This document shows, one piece after another, positions 1 to 12,789 of a DNA stretch of 64,000 nt. Both the position numbers and the translations under genes were made by a program. Each line of letters opens with the position of its first letter. Positions within the stretch are counted from its first letter, which is position 1. Source of the DNA: Paramecium tetraurelia (Eukaryota > Ciliophora > Oligohymenophorea > Peniculida > Parameciidae); NCBI RefSeq assembly GCF_000165425.1, contig NW_001799444.1, positions 124,001 to 188,000 of the forward strand, given 5' to 3'. The notes below the pieces were generated by a model. That model saw only the letters and a list, made by a program, of their open reading frames with translations, was not told the DNA's origin and did not search any database.

Positions 1-3000
1 TCCGTTGTTGACAGCCTCAGATAGTTTAGAAGAGTCAAATCTTTAACATAAATTACCAAATAGTTATTTTAGATTTTATCCTTTTTATATGAATATGATT
101 CCCAGTACTTATGCTAAATTGACATATAACTAATATTATTATTTTTGTAAGAAATCGTTGCTTTAAAATAGAGTAGACATCGATGACAGTTTTTTATCTA
201 ATTTTTGCATACACATGGTCAATTCATCAAAGAAGTTCTGGGCTCCAATTTATTTATAGATTTTGCGTAGAGCTGAGAATATTTATGTATAATCATCCTA
301 TCTTAATTCAACAGCACACATCAGCATTTATTTAAACACTATTTGTATAGTTTTGAAGATGCTATTGACTAATTTCAATTGTTGCAATAATTGACTAAAT
401 TATGTAATTAATGATAATACTTTTTATTGAGAGATTAAATGATTTCTTTAAAGTCACTCAGAATAATTTGAATGGTTTTATTAATTAAATAGCATGTTTC
501 TAAGTATTCCTCTGGTTTTGGAGCAGAAAACAAAGGTTTTTTTTTTAATAACTTTTATTTCGATTCTATATCTTTAATGGCTTTCTTTATTTTTGTTAAT
601 TTGGGTTCTAAAACAACAGGCAATTCATTGCTTTATCTTAATTACTTAATTATTTCTTCTTATACAAACTTTTAGAAATTAAATGTATTGTCACTATTGA
701 AAAAGAATATCATATGTCTTCCAATCAATCTATAAATTTTAAACAATTTGATTGAAACACATGAGTTGTACCAATCTGAGGCAGCACATAGTTTAATGTA
801 CCCAATCAATTTCTCCTTTTATTGCATTTCTGTTAAAGCATTGCAAAGTATTGATGCTTCAGGTGCAAAAATGATGGAAATGTAACAAGAATAGAGAAAG
901 GCACTTGTAATTAAGGCAATCTTGCTCTTCTGACTGCGAGCAAGTGACATATATTCATAAAATTAGTCTTCAGAGAATGATTATAAATCCACCATACTAT
1001 TTGCCAAAATCTTCTTCTGTTGAACTACTTCAAAAAATTACGATGAATATCTTGATATATTTAAATCCTAATTTTGAGGATATCCAACCAATTTACTAAC
1101 AATAGCATGTTTACTTAAACTGGAAGTGACAACCTTTGATTGATACTCATTTCCTTCTGATTGATTTAAAGCCTCTAATGAAATTGTTTTTTCTTCTAAA
1201 TCTAAATGAACATGTTAAATAAGGGGTTATAGACAAGCAAGCAACCTGTCTACTCCATTCTGAGATGAAAATATAGTATGTTAGACTTCAAAAGCACTGA
1301 TCAAATCGTCGATGAGATCAAGAGATTTATAATTAGGGAACTTAACAATCTTCCAATCCTCCCACTATTCACAACATTGCTAATACAAGCTTCTTTTGTA
1401 TTGGCTTAAAATATCCTCCACAGATTAATTATTATCGTAATCGAAGTCTTCAGCCAGATTAACTTTATGCATCTTATGTTTCTTAGATTGCATTAAATCC
1501 TTTTAAGCTTATATTTCCTTCTCAATTTCAGCTCTCGCCTTAGTCAATTGTTATGTCTAGTAATACTTTTAAAAGTTGAGAATGTTGCTAATCTGCATCA
1601 AAACTCTAAAGAAGTTTAAGTGAGTAATATTAATACCAAAGTCAGCTAATGGATAATAAATCTCACTTACATTCTATGGATTGAAACAATGGCTAAATGA
1701 CTAGACAGATTGATTCTATCGACAATGGTGTTTTAATATCAGTCCCAGATTGATCTTCTAATCTTATTGCTTCTCCAATCTCAAAGAGAGCCTTTTGGTT
1801 AAAGAAATTATTTCTTAATTGGGAAGAGTAGAGATATTGAGTTAATAAATACACACAAGAAGCACTTAAGGCAATTTTTTATCTGGTTTGATTCTCATCT
1901 CCTCTTGTATCTCTACTCATATTTGTTCGTAATCTAAATACATATTATTGGATTACATTTTATATGCAACCACACATAAATTGGATGATGATGTATTTTA
2001 CCTGAATTGATATGAAACTGGATTTGCATTAGACGATACGATATTACAAAAAATCATCAATAAACAAGAAATTTCCTAATGTAATTTAATTGTTATACTT
2101 CCTCTCCTTATCCATCTGACAATAACTATTAGAGTTTTTCCAATATCTTTTGCATAGTTTTCAGATCATCGAATTCCCATTTGCGACTTGGTATATTTGA
2201 TAGTAAATATGTAGTTACAATTCTGATTTCCTCCACTGGTGATTCCAAACAAGACAAAATGATGTATTTGTAATTCCATTATTCTAAACCTTTCAATTTA
2301 TCTTAAAACTTTTGTATGTCATTTGGATCCGAAGCTTTCTTTTGAATGCATTCGAACACCTTTAAGATTTGAAGTACTGCATATTGTAATTCTGCTGTTG
2401 GCATATTAGCGAGTGTATGTTCAGCAGTTACTTAAACATTGCCATACACTCGGGCCATCAAACAAAACTCATTATACAGAGTCTTGGACAATAGCAACAA
2501 AGTATTATTAAAATTTTCAGTATTGGAAACTATTGAACCTAAATAGAGATCACACACTTGACTCTCTAATATCGTTACTAAAAATTAGCAAAGACTTCCA
2601 TATATATATGGATCCAATTTCTTAATGGTCACTAGTTTTAAGACTTGAATAAAGATGATTTTCTCCTCTTTCTTATCTGATTTCGACTTCTCATTTAGAC
2701 TAGCTAGAAGTTCCCTCTCTTTTTTTTTGATTGGATCATTAATATCTTTATCTGTCAATATTTTTGTATATGATGGATTATCTACTAGAATCTTGCCATA
2801 TGCTCTAATTAGAGAACCTAACTTCTTGTTCATAATTTAGCATTGCTCTTGAGTTTTAACAGATTCAGAATTAGCAAAATGATATCTTTCTGATTCCAAT
2901 TCATCAATCATCTTGCTAATTTCTGTTGATATTTTATCTGAATATTTTTCTTTTAAGACTGGATTTGATTTTTTGAGAAATCTGTTTAAAGAGCTGATCA

Positions 3001-3933
3001 TTTCAAAAACATAGACTATAATCTTATTCTTTGTAAATATTTCATCCGCTTTGGCCTTCTTTGAAATAGAGAAACAGTAACTCAAAATATCCATCACTCC
3101 ATCCATTGTAATGAATTCTTCTAATTAAGTGGCAAAGGATTCGGCCACGAAACATCTACTCATCAATTATAGTGTGCATTCTACTGATTAATCAATCTTT
3201 GACTTATCGTCTCTGAATATAACAAAGATTTATTCGAGCCATCTCCCAAAAAGAATACATTGTTAATCGGTCATCCAGTCACCTAGTTTGATTTCTGATG
3301 CAAAATCAGTCAAACCCTTAAGTAAACAAATAGGAATTGTAAGAAAACTCTTTTGCTCCAAGTTAGTAAGGATGTTCTTCTGGATTGTCTTCTTAAGTAA
3401 TTATTTTAAATCCGGGTTGTTCTTATACAATATCTTTAAAGATTTCAGACATGACTCACACAAAGTTTCATCTTCAGGTTCATTAATTGTAACCAAATTT
3501 GTTAAAGCCATAATTATAATCTTCTGAACTGGTTTCTAATTCTCTACTAATAAGGTACAGTTGGACAAGAATTAATTGATCTTCTCATGAATTTGATTTT
3601 TCTGAAACCTAATATTTATTATTCTGATTACTAAATTTTAGAATTGAAATGTTTTGACCATTTAGAAGGATCAGAGATGACATATGATATCTTGAGAATC
3701 AAGTCTGTACAAAGAGTTGCAGATTTGTTAGGATTATTAAGACATTATTCTGTCAAATGGATGAATAAATCCAAATATTTGACATCTTAATTCTCCTGTC
3801 CCACTTGATCAAACACAGAAACATTCATCTCCCTTGGATCCTCTTGCAACACATCTTTGATTATTTCAACATTCTTATTTGCAATAATCACATTCTTTAT
3901 TGCTGAGGCCAATTTAGAATCTCCAAGCTTCAT
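1..3933 (-). CDS. Large helical-repeat (ARM/HEAT-like) hypothetical protein, 3' end off the window
   Basis: Reading the minus strand with TGA as the only stop gives a coding region from ATG at 3933 (MKLGDSKLASAIKNV) to the left edge without a convincing stop, so the C-terminus is missing; about 1,250 residues are present. Glutamine from TAA/TAG is frequent. The protein is rich in amphipathic Leu/Ile/Lys/Glu helices, for example in the stretches coded at 2585-3106, which looks like an ARM/HEAT-type solenoid, but no named family is recognised. No membrane segment or catalytic motif is seen. A few small introns are likely where the frame shifts. It is in tandem with the next minus-strand gene, 40 bases upstream of its start. 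Function unknown; the coding call is secure, the fold is inference. Confidence 0.75.
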
Positions 3934-3972
3934 TATATATATATTATATAAATTTTAATCTTCATTGAATAA

Positions 3973-5099
3973 TCATATTTTATTTAATTCATTTATCTTT
4001 TTCTCCTATTAAATAGTCTCTTCAAGAACGATTTTATCATCCTTTGTTACAACCCAATCATAATTTTTATAATAATAATGGAATGGCAATCCTGGAGGAT
4101 GTAAGATATAACTAGCCTGCATGTAAGTTAATACAGTGTCACCCCCTTAAATTATTATAATTTATACTAGTTCCATAGACAAGTGTGTAAATTTAAGATT
4201 AATTTATCATTGACTCTGCTGTCACTCTCATATAAGCTGATCCAGCATAACTGTGCACATCAAATCCACTTATACCTTATGCTAAGATATTGTAGGCTGG
4301 ATCCAAGGAATATATTGAAGGCACCATTCTAGAAAACTTTTATGCTCTGATAGTCTGTTTGTTCGAATTGTCAAGAAATTGATTGTAAGTAGAATAATAA
4401 GTCCCAACTGATCCTGCTAAAGTCAAGTAATTGTTTGAAATGAAATAGGCAACATAAAGTGATCTCACATGACAAAAATCTCTTGTGAGGAATCTGACAT
4501 CCATGCTATTTGAAGTGGGAATACCCATTTGAATTCTGACACTCGTAAACAGGGAATTGAATATTTCAAAGTCTGCACCTACAATGAATGCTGTGACCTT
4601 TGGTGCTGGATAGCGAGGGTAATAGGATATCATGAAATCCTGCTACCTTGCTCCGAAACCTTGGCTTAATTGATGTAAATCCTCTTCTTGATAATGAACA
4701 TATTGAATTTCAACTTGATCATCGACCAGAGCAACCCATCTCACACTAAGAATAGGTATGACTGCTGGACCCCATATGATATAATTTATATTAAACCCAA
4801 ATAAAGTTACGTCTGAAACGTATGTTTGATAATTTATGTTTCTTCCTCTACTCCATTAAATCTCTTAATGCATCAATAGCACTTATGGGCGACTAAAGTT
4901 TTATAGGATGCAAGACATACACACTAAATCTCCTTGGAAAAACAACTTAACTCTAAAATCTCATCGGATAAGTTGGAAATAAAAATTGTTCCTATTTGGA
5001 TATGCTGTTGTCAACTCCTGTTTACCACTCAGCATAATATTCAAATCCGTATTACGCTTAGGAAATTGTAACACACAATATTACAATTAAATAAAACAT
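3973..5099 (-). CDS. Secreted protein with H-type-lectin-like repeats
   Basis: Starts at ATG 5099 with a clear signal peptide (MFYLIVILCVTISQ) and ends at TGA 3973-3975; about 360 residues. Two introns restore the frame: 19 nt at 4864-4882 and 22 nt at 4146-4167. Repeated pieces have the pattern of H-type lectin domains, with a 'FPRRFSVYVLHP' or 'YPAPKVTAFIVGAD' strand followed by 'SDVTLFGF' and a 'SVRWVAL' or 'SLYVAYFIS' strand. In ciliates such domains occur in secreted or surface proteins that bind sugars; sugar binding here is inferred. A second block (coded near 3995-4065) begins 'LHPPGLPF', echoing 'LHPIKL' in the first, which suggests internal duplication. No GPI or membrane anchor is evident at the C-terminus. 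Confidence 0.72.
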
Positions 5100-5113
5100 T
5101 AAAAATAATCAAA

Positions 5114-5397
5114 ATGCAAAAACGATAATATGAATATTTCGTTTTGATGTTGTTTAACTTAATTTTATGCCATATATCTGATTCAAATGATGACCATACT
5201 TTAATTGAATTCACATACGATATCCAGAATAGATATTAAGATAATAACTCAATCTATTAATCATTTCAAATTTATATATTTAAGAACTAGGGGGTTTTTC
5301 TTTATTGGATCTTCAACGCTCTTAGTTTCTTATTTGCGGATATCCATAATATTCTGACAGAACGATAATAAATCCAATAGGTCTTAATATAATTTGA
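5114..5397 (+). CDS. Possible small secreted protein
   Basis: From ATG 5114 an open frame gives a hydrophobic N-terminus (MQKRQYEYFVLMLFNLILC) resembling a signal peptide, then an acidic segment. Splicing a 32-nt GT...AG intron at 5294-5325 gives 'GFLICGYPQYSD' and a TGA at 5395-5397, for about 83 residues. The start lies only 14 bases from the start of the divergent lectin-like gene, and the end faces the end of the next minus-strand gene. No family is recognised. A chance open frame in AT-rich DNA cannot be excluded. Confidence 0.38.
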
Positions 5398-5495
5398 TTT
5401 TCTACATTTTAAAATAATTTCTAATTTCCAAATTTTCTTATTGATTCTAGGATTGATTGGTTTATTAATTAATTAAATTTTAAAGTTACTCAATT

Positions 5496-6927
5496 TCAAA
5501 TGATTGTTCTTATTTTCTAGAATTGATTGTTCTAATAGGTCGGATATTCTTATAAAAAAAGTTCTTGTGAATTAGTCTCTTGGTCTACTTTCAATATTTA
5601 ATTGATGTAATGAAATGTATTCTAATGTTATTTTGATTTATTTATAGAGTTTTAGGATTATTTATAGCAATCAATTAATAAATACTCTTATAGGCTTTCC
5701 AAATATGGTTAAAGTCTGTACTATTTTTTTAGCATCGATATCATTTTTTGGAAATTAGAATAATTATGATATTTTCTAATTTACTTATGACATACTGAAT
5801 TTATTATTATTTATGGAAAGATAATTCAATGATTTAACTTAAATATGATAAATATCATGCTTCTGTAACATTTTCTTAACTCTTCTTTCTTAACTATTAA
5901 GATTTCTAAATTGAATGAAGATCTCTTGAGTAGATCTTGGAAATTAATTTAAGATTCCTTATTGATTATTGTAAATTATTGACTCTAGTTGCAGTTTATC
6001 AATACAATTTAAATATAGAATTTATATTAATGTCATAAAAAATCTGTTTATAACAATTGAGTTTTATGAAGTAAAGGCATCTTGGAAATCTTGAGGCTGC
6101 CTTAGAATATGAACAGATTTTATTAAAAATTACTTGAATAATAATAAGTAAAGTAAAATACAAGTGCAATCTAGACTCTTAAAAATTATATTAATATATA
6201 TATAATTTTTCAAAGAAGATATATTAAACACAAGGTCATTAATTAATATTAATCACTAATTTAAATATGATAGATATATTCACTATTACAAAGATATCTT
6301 ATTTGTTGTCTTTTGATTGTTGCTCTCTTCCGAAATTGGTTGTTTGGTTCTTTATTTTTTGGAAGAGAGAGTTTTGAAATTTTAAAAATTTTCTATAACA
6401 TTACTAATCTGTTATGCCAAATCTACGAATGAAACGATGAGCATTGGGAAAGCTTCTTAAAAGTCTTAGTCATCTTTTAGTTCAGTTAATATGATGGTTG
6501 ATAATTTTTACATAATTTATGTAAATGTTATGGCGAATTTTTCATCATTATGAATTAAATAATAATCGCTTTCCTCAACCCTTTTGATTATTTGCTATTC
6601 TCTCATTATTCTTTTAATATTATTCTAAATAAGAATATTAATATTAGATCTCTAAATAATACAATTGTGTAATTATTCCCTTGTATGTTATGGTAAATGA
6701 TCTAAATTTCCAACTAATCCGAAAAAATCTGTAAACTTTTTGTATAATATAAGAAGATCCTTAACAGATTATGCAGTTTCGCATCTCTGTTCAGGAGGTC
6801 TAGACGATGATTAACTTTGAGGAATGGATAGCACTTCCAAATATGGTTATTCAACTATATTTAATTCCTATGATTGTAGTTTCTATTTTTTGTTCTATGA
6901 TTTTGTTCCAGAGCATGCTCCACCCAT
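5496..6927 (-). CDS. Hypothetical protein with N-myristoylation-like start (MGGACS)
   Basis: Begins at ATG 6927 with MGGACSGTKSQNK, the Gly2/Cys5 pattern typical of myristoylated and palmitoylated membrane-associated proteins. A long uninterrupted exon follows to about 6280 and contains charged helical sequence (for example REQQIIKRVEESDYY). Further exons, reached through short introns (one is the 29-nt GT...AG at about 6136-6164), run to TGA 5496-5498; length about 440 residues. Later parts read 'PQDFQDAFTSQNSIVINRFF' and 'NSQERRVKKMLQKHD', ordinary coding composition. The last two exon junctions are not fully resolved. No family is recognised; lipid anchoring is inferred only from the N-terminus. 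A 198-base gap separates it from the upstream tandem gene. Confidence 0.66.
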
Positions 6928-7125
6928 ATTTGAAGAGTAAAGGTAATAACTTAATTAAAATACTAAAAAATTTATAACACTAAATCGATCACACTCTTTA
7001 ATCTCTCCAATTAATATTTTGAAGTCTGAAGCTCTATAATAAACAGTTACATAAATAATTCATTAATAGAAATAGTTTTATTTCAATAAACTTTTTCTTT
7101 GGTTTTCTCTCGAGTATGTAGACTG

Positions 7126-8424
7126 TCATTCCCTAGAAATTTTTATCAAAAAATAAAATATTTTTAAATATTCATCAAACACGATTTATATTGTTTCTAA
7201 ATCCATACTTCTTGGATCCTAATCCACCTACATGGGAACTATTGAATAACGAGGTAAGTAAAGTTCCTTTTCTCAATTTCAGACGATTTATACTGACTAT
7301 TACTTAATCAAAGTGCATAAAGAAACCAAGAGAATGGCATTTCAAAAGATTTTTATTTTATATTACAAAACTCACATTTTGTCATATTTATAACGTAATT
7401 TAATACAATTCTGTTTAATTGATTCCCACCATTTTAGAATATTGTTTAAGCTCTCTCTATTATTGTATTAGAGGATAGGAGAGGGCATTATTCTTGATAA
7501 AAATAAAATTACTATCCTTAAATAGAGTTCAAATTCTTAAAGAATTTAGCCAAATCAATCTCACGATATTTATATATTTAAACTTATTGTAATTTAAAAA
7601 GAAAAGATAGGTTATGAAAAGAAGAATGATGGTTGATTATTTTGAAAGTTTACGATCAATTTCATTATTTTGATCCTAGAAGATTCTAATTTGACTTAAT
7701 AATAAACCATTGATTTTAAAATCATGAACCCTTAGATATTTATTAAATTATTTATCTTATTAAAATGAATAAGGGTTTGACTCTTTCATTCTCCAAGCAG
7801 TCAACTAAATAAGACCTAGATTAATCCACAATTCAAGAAAATTCTCCAATATTATTGTTTCTCGAAAAATAAAAAAAAAGAAATATCTTTTACATAAGCT
7901 TTAAAGTTGTAGCCGTATAGGTTTAACTAAATCATGCATATTATTTAGTAATTTAATTTTCTAAAGATTTTAGATTGAAGTTAATGAATATGGAAAAAAG
8001 TGGGTCATGAGGATTCGTTATAGTTAGTTATAATAATTGAACAAAAACTTGTGCAAACTCTATCGGATTAAACTCACTCTTTCATCCAACTTTGTATTTA
8101 ATAGATTGAGACCTGAATACCTGAAAAAAAGAGCAATCAAAATTTAATCATTTTTAAATGAAATAGGGGTGTAAATTAGTAAAATATAAATTAAGGAATT
8201 TTATGATTCTGAATTCTTTCCATTGCTAATAGTTTTTATAAGAGTAAAAATGCCTGGGAAAGATCCTGATAGATTACACCGAAGAAGAGACCCTTTAATT
8301 AGAATGATGAGTAGTTATAATTAAATTAAGAAATACTCTCTCTATTATGAACTATCCCTTTTCCAATATGTCTTTTTGCTATAAGAAAGATAATCCATTA
8401 AATATTTATTGAGTTGAGATCTGC
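7126..8424 (-). CDS. Hypothetical protein, one exon junction unresolved (possibly degraded)
   Basis: Starts at ATG 8424 (MQISTQQIFNGLSFLQQ) and ends at TGA 7126-7128, about 410 residues. Introns of 26 nt near 8269-8294, 29 nt near 7543-7571, 24 nt near 7306-7329 and 22 nt near 7276-7297 join good coding segments, such as 'SSNTIIERAQTIFQNGG' and 'PRYSIVPMQVDQDPRSMD'. Around 8100-8190 the frame changes and an in-frame TGA appears, yet no GT donor lies close enough upstream to explain it. Either the intron is non-canonical, a base is wrong, or the gene is decaying. Long open frames also occur on the opposite strand here, which is expected when only TGA stops translation. No domain recognised. 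Confidence 0.5.
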
Positions 8425-8473
8425 ATATTTTCAAGAAAATTGTAATTAATTAATTCTGTTAACAATTTCAAAT

Positions 8474-10593
8474 ATGTTTTACAGCAGATCAAATCCAAAA
8501 TTGTCAGATTATTAGAATAAATTAAATACATCATCTTATTCAAGTAAATCACGTGGATCTTTTAAGGAAATTTCTCCTGAAACTAGAAGTAACGGGTTCA
8601 TCAAATAAACTAGACATTACTCCCAACAATTTAAATAGACCATTAACTGCTCGTAATGAATACACAAATCCATCAAAGGTGAAGTAATTACTAAGCAATT
8701 TGATACAACCTGATTAACAAAAGACTTCAACATAATTATTTGGATAAAACTTAATTCAAAAAAAATAACTTGATAGCACGTCAAGCAGATGTGATAGTTT
8801 ATGTAAGTTAAAATATGAAATCATTAGTCTCAAGCAGAATTTCTAATTTTGGAAAATAGAATGCAAAGTCGCCTCAAAATAATGAAACTTTTCTAAAATC
8901 TGGTTTCATAGTTACAGAGACTGATTAAGATAAGAAACTACACCAGAACTTGTATTATATATCTAATAAACAAAACGAATTCAATTCATCATAGCAAATA
9001 ATCAATAAAAACTAAAAATTGCTAACCATTTCATAAATTGCTCAATAATGCAAAAAAAACAGCATAACACCAAAACGATAAAATACTGTAAATAATGAAA
9101 ATATCAACAACTTAAACAATATAAATAGCAATTCTAAAAACAAGTAATAAAGTAAACAAATTGTTTAAGTTGGAAATATTAAAAAAAAGTATTTTTTGAT
9201 ATTTAATCTTAGCAAAACAACATACGTGGACACTTTTAATATTTTAAAATAGAAGTTTGATAATAATATTCAATCAAATTAGACTAAAAATATTACATCA
9301 GGAAAGAAATAAAATGAAAAATCAATACCAATTAAATCTACAACTTAAAGTTCAACTGTTTAAAAGATTGATGATGTCACTTAATAAAATATATATAAGT
9401 CACTTTTGTAAAAGGAACAGATTTGGAATGATATAATCAATTTAATAGATAATCCTAATCAATTTACTCTAGCAACTAAGTGTACTTAATTATAAAAGTT
9501 AATTCGGTTAATCAGTGAAAAAAATTATGTATTAATTATCAATATATTGTTAGAGTGAATATTTGTTTCGAATAGAACCTCAAATACTTGAAATATTTTT
9601 GTATGAATCTTTTGCATGTTATCTTATAATTAGCGATTACTTATAAGATCAAACTAATCAAGATCATAACATGAAGAATTTGATATAGTATATAATTAAT
9701 AGCAATCTCTATGTGCTTTAAGTGTTGGAAGGTGTGACAACCAATCCATTAAATTTGAATTTATTGAAACAGAGAATAGATTTGAGAATTTTTAATGTCC
9801 GTAAAGTTTGTCCAAAAGGAAGACAGGCCTTACAAAAGAACAATTATATCATCAAGTCTATTTTGAGTTTAATGTACTTTATCTAATCAATATAAAAGTC
9901 CAAAAGGATTGACGAAATAACACGCCCAGAAGTTTTTATGATTTTATCTCGAATAACCACCACTCCAGATTAATACACATTGCAATAGAAGAAAATTAAT
10001 TCTATGATCGAGTAAATTATGCCACTTGATTTGGAAAGAGCTTTGGCTGCTTCCAATAAAGAGTATACTCTAGTTTTAGACTTGGATGAAACTTTAGTTC
10101 ATTATTAAGAAGTAAATCGAGATAGTATTTGAAAGTTTCCAAAAGGAGGAGGACAATTTCTAGTGAGACCTTTTGTGGAAGAATTCTTAGAGTAGTTGTC
10201 TAAATACTATGAGATAATTATATTTACTGCTGCACTTCCAGATTATGCTAATTTCATCATCGATATCATTGATAAAAAGGGATTCGTCAAATAGAGATTA
10301 TACAGAGATAAAACTATTTTTAAAGACTAAGTCTACATTAAAGTATTTACATTATTAAAAATTTATAGGACCTTTCGATTCTAAATCGAAGTTTATCCAA
10401 AACTATAATAGTCGATAATATGCCTGAGAATTTTTAATTGCAACCAGAAAATGGAATTTATATTTAAAGTTGGTTCGGAGATACTTAAGATAGAGCATTA
10501 AAGGATTTATAACCTTTATTAGAACGTATTACTTTAACAACATACTTTTAGAAATAGCCATTAAAAAATGCAAAGATATAAGAGTAGCATTGA
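8474..10593 (+). CDS. FCP1/SCP-like (NIF family) protein phosphatase
   Basis: About 655 residues from ATG 8474 to TGA 10591-10593 after removing several 20-26-nt introns (for example 21 nt after 'NILLE' near 9556 and 26 nt before 'DLSILNRSLSK'). The first 450 residues are Asn/Gln/Ser/Lys-rich and disordered. The C-terminal domain is a HAD-fold phosphatase: DLDETLVH (catalytic DxDxT, about residue 504), then FLVRPFVEEFLEQLS, IIIFTAALPDYA, RLYRD, KDLSILNR, TIIVDNMPENF and the closing DTQDRALKDL. These match the order in CTD small phosphatases and Dullard-type enzymes, which remove phosphate from Ser/Thr of protein targets. Length and the long disordered N-terminus are like other ciliate members. 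The substrate cannot be told from sequence. Confidence 0.93.
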
Positions 10594-10955
10594 ATTAATT
10601 CAGGGAACAAATGATTGAAAGAGTCTAAATGGGAATTAAAAATCCATATTAATATCTTTAATTAAATTGAATAATAAAGGCAAATTTATTATTAATTTAA
10701 TAATTATCAATATCTAAAAATTTTTAATTTGTTATTTCTGCTTCTTTTTTATATAAGGCATAAGTTTTAAATCAGATAATCCTTATTCAGGTATATTATG
10801 CAATATAATAGAAATTTAAAATTATTTTGTATTATCTATTCAAAAAATAAACTGGTTGTAGCTTTGTAAAAGTTAAAGAAGAGGACCTTAAGAAAGTGAG
10901 ATTAATTATTTTGTTTGTATATTTATCCATTTTATACACATTTTTCTTAATAAAA
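10594..10955. other. AT-rich spacer between convergent genes
   Basis: This 362-base stretch separates the 3' ends of the phosphatase and the CLN3-like gene. Short open frames occur on both strands, including one on the minus strand of about 50 codons, but none shows a start, family resemblance or clear coding composition. No RNA gene was recognised. Confidence 0.4.
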
Positions 10956-12297
10956 TCATTTAAGCCAAAAATTACTGATTGCCATAGCGAACAGTGTTGC
11001 AAACATAATTCCTGTATTATTTGTCATAGAATTTATGCACATGCACAATTCTTTACAATTTTTAGGCAAGAATGTTCCAGAAACTATAAGATAGTTGACA
11101 TTAACGTAACTTGCTCCTCCCATTAATCCAACCCATAACATCAAACAAATTTGTATTGCAATATTTAATTGATAATTTGAATAATAATATGCTATAGCTA
11201 TTGCTGCCCACAATCCGCAATTGACTCCTTAAATGATAGTTAATAAAGTAACATTTTTAATTTATATAATTTTGAGTGATGATCTTGATACGAATACACC
11301 AATTTAATAACAGAATGCCAGAATAGCATAAGCATTATTTTAAAAGTAATTTCCATCAGTTTGGGCTGGATTGGCACGATCTGCCCAACAAGTTAATACA
11401 AAGTATTCAAAAAAATAGACTGCTCCTAAATTTAAGGAGTATGTCCATGCTAAATTAACGACATATTTCATGTTTTCAAAACTCATTTATAAGTTGTCTG
11501 TGCTATCATCTTCTTCCTCCTCCACCAATTAAACTTTTTATAAACTTTTTCTTTTGTTATCTAACCATGTAAAATTGTATAGATATATTAATAAAAAGGG
11601 AATAGCTGTTATAAATATCTAGTGTTAGATTACAATATACCCAGAAATCAGTAAATTTAAGGGCTCTAAGAACTAAGAAAAATCCGGATCCAAAGATTCC
11701 TGCAAATCCTGTTCCTGAACTCCAAAATCCAATCAAAGATGAGCTAAATGATTTACTATAACCAAGCATTGTGGCTTCTCCAAAAGATTACATGCAACCA
11801 CACAAAGTAGCTCCTAAGAGGGAAATGTAGAATGCGTAATCCTATTCAATTGTGGTGCTATTTTAATAATTATCTATATATTCTACCATACTGCTATGAT
11901 AATGAAACTCACAGCGGATAGTGATATAGCAACATAAATTCTTTTCTTATGTTATATTTTGATAAATAGTTTTGCATTCATGAAGACCATTCCAATGGAT
12001 AGGAAGATTAAAGAACTATTGTGGAATTGAAGATTTACAAATTGAATGCACTCATAAAGGATTCCTTGTCAAAATGTTTGGCAATTGATTAGGCTGAAGT
12101 GGCTACTAACACATATCCTGTATTATTGATTAGACCACATAAAAACATCGCTATTGAATATTTCATTTGGTTTTATTAAACGTCTCGTTCCTAATTACTC
12201 AAATATACCTTACTAACACAGTTTCTGCAGGAGTTTCGTCTTAATTTAATGATTAATAAGTACCATATGTTTAATTTGTTTAGAGCTATTCTTTCAT
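10956..12297 (-). CDS. CLN3: CLN3 (battenin) family lysosomal/vacuolar membrane protein
   Basis: Read from ATG 12297 (MKEQLQTNQTYG) through a 23-nt intron (12190-12212) into 'MFLCGLINNTGYVLVATSAQ', the first CLN3 membrane segment, and on to TGA 10956-10958; about 430 residues. Diagnostic blocks are SLIGFWSSGTGFAGIFGSG (the CLN3 'SSGTG-AG' signature, near 11690-11740) and LMGGASYVNVNYLIVSGTFL (the CLN3 'GGAxYVN' block near the C-terminus). Multiple hydrophobic segments follow the MFS-like 11-12 TM arrangement. CLN3 proteins sit in late endosomal, lysosomal or vacuolar membranes and affect lysosomal homeostasis. A charged cytoplasmic loop lies near 11500-11530. The divergent neighbour starts 7 bases away. 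Confidence 0.92.
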
Positions 12298-12303
12298 TAA
12301 TAA

Positions 12304-12760
12304 ATGTTTCTTAATTTATTATAATTATTTAGAGGTGATAAGTAAATCGACCATCCAATTCTTGGTTAGTTGTCATGCAAAACCTTATAAGAAGCATACA
12401 AAAACTGCATGAGTTTCATTGATAATGAATAGTATCAATAAAAATAATGTCGCCCATATTATAATTTATGTATATTGCCATATGATTATTTAGCTGTGTC
12501 GTGTTTCTAAGTTAAGGATGATGTAGAATTTTAGCAATTCATAGATGATAAAATAGACGAGAGAAGAAGACTCATCAAAGTAAACTCATTCTTTATTTAA
12601 GTTCTTAAGAGAAAATAAATCCTAATTGCCAGAATTGCAAAAGTCAAACTAATAACAATTTTTTAATTTATTTCAATTTATAGATAATGAAGATGGACAA
12701 GAAGAGCAAGCCAAAAACTTTTATTAAAAATAATAGCAAGATAACAAAAAATATCTATGA
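12304..12760 (+). CDS. Small Cys-X9-Cys (CHCH-like) protein
   Basis: An open frame from ATG 12304 (MFLNLLQLFRGDKQ) is joined by a 22-nt intron near 12573-12594 to a Gln-rich tail ending at TGA 12758-12760; about 144 residues. It holds a perfect CX9C unit (C-KTLQEAYKN-C) followed by a second Cys pair spaced CX6C and another Cys. Twin CX9C proteins are imported into the mitochondrial intermembrane space by the Mia40 route and often help assemble respiratory complexes; the second pair here is off-pattern, so the assignment is tentative. The C-terminal half is acidic and Gln-rich. An internal in-frame ATG at 12409 could be an alternative start but would cut off part of the Cys motif. Confidence 0.58.
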
Positions 12761-12789
12761 ATAAGTAATGTATTTGCAAGAATTTTCAA

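Noticed and set aside
6181-6215. Near-palindromic AT stretch as a possible terminator hairpin
   Set aside because: It is made only of A and T inside a probable exon-intron region; such stretches are frequent here by composition alone.
6829-7634. Plus-strand TGA-free frame of about 265 codons
   Set aside because: It is antisense to minus-strand exons with better composition, a convincing start (MGGACS) and small introns. Long antisense frames are expected when only TGA stops translation.
10594-10955. Minus-strand frame of about 50 codons as a small gene
   Set aside because: There is no start codon with support, no family resemblance, and the composition is close to background.
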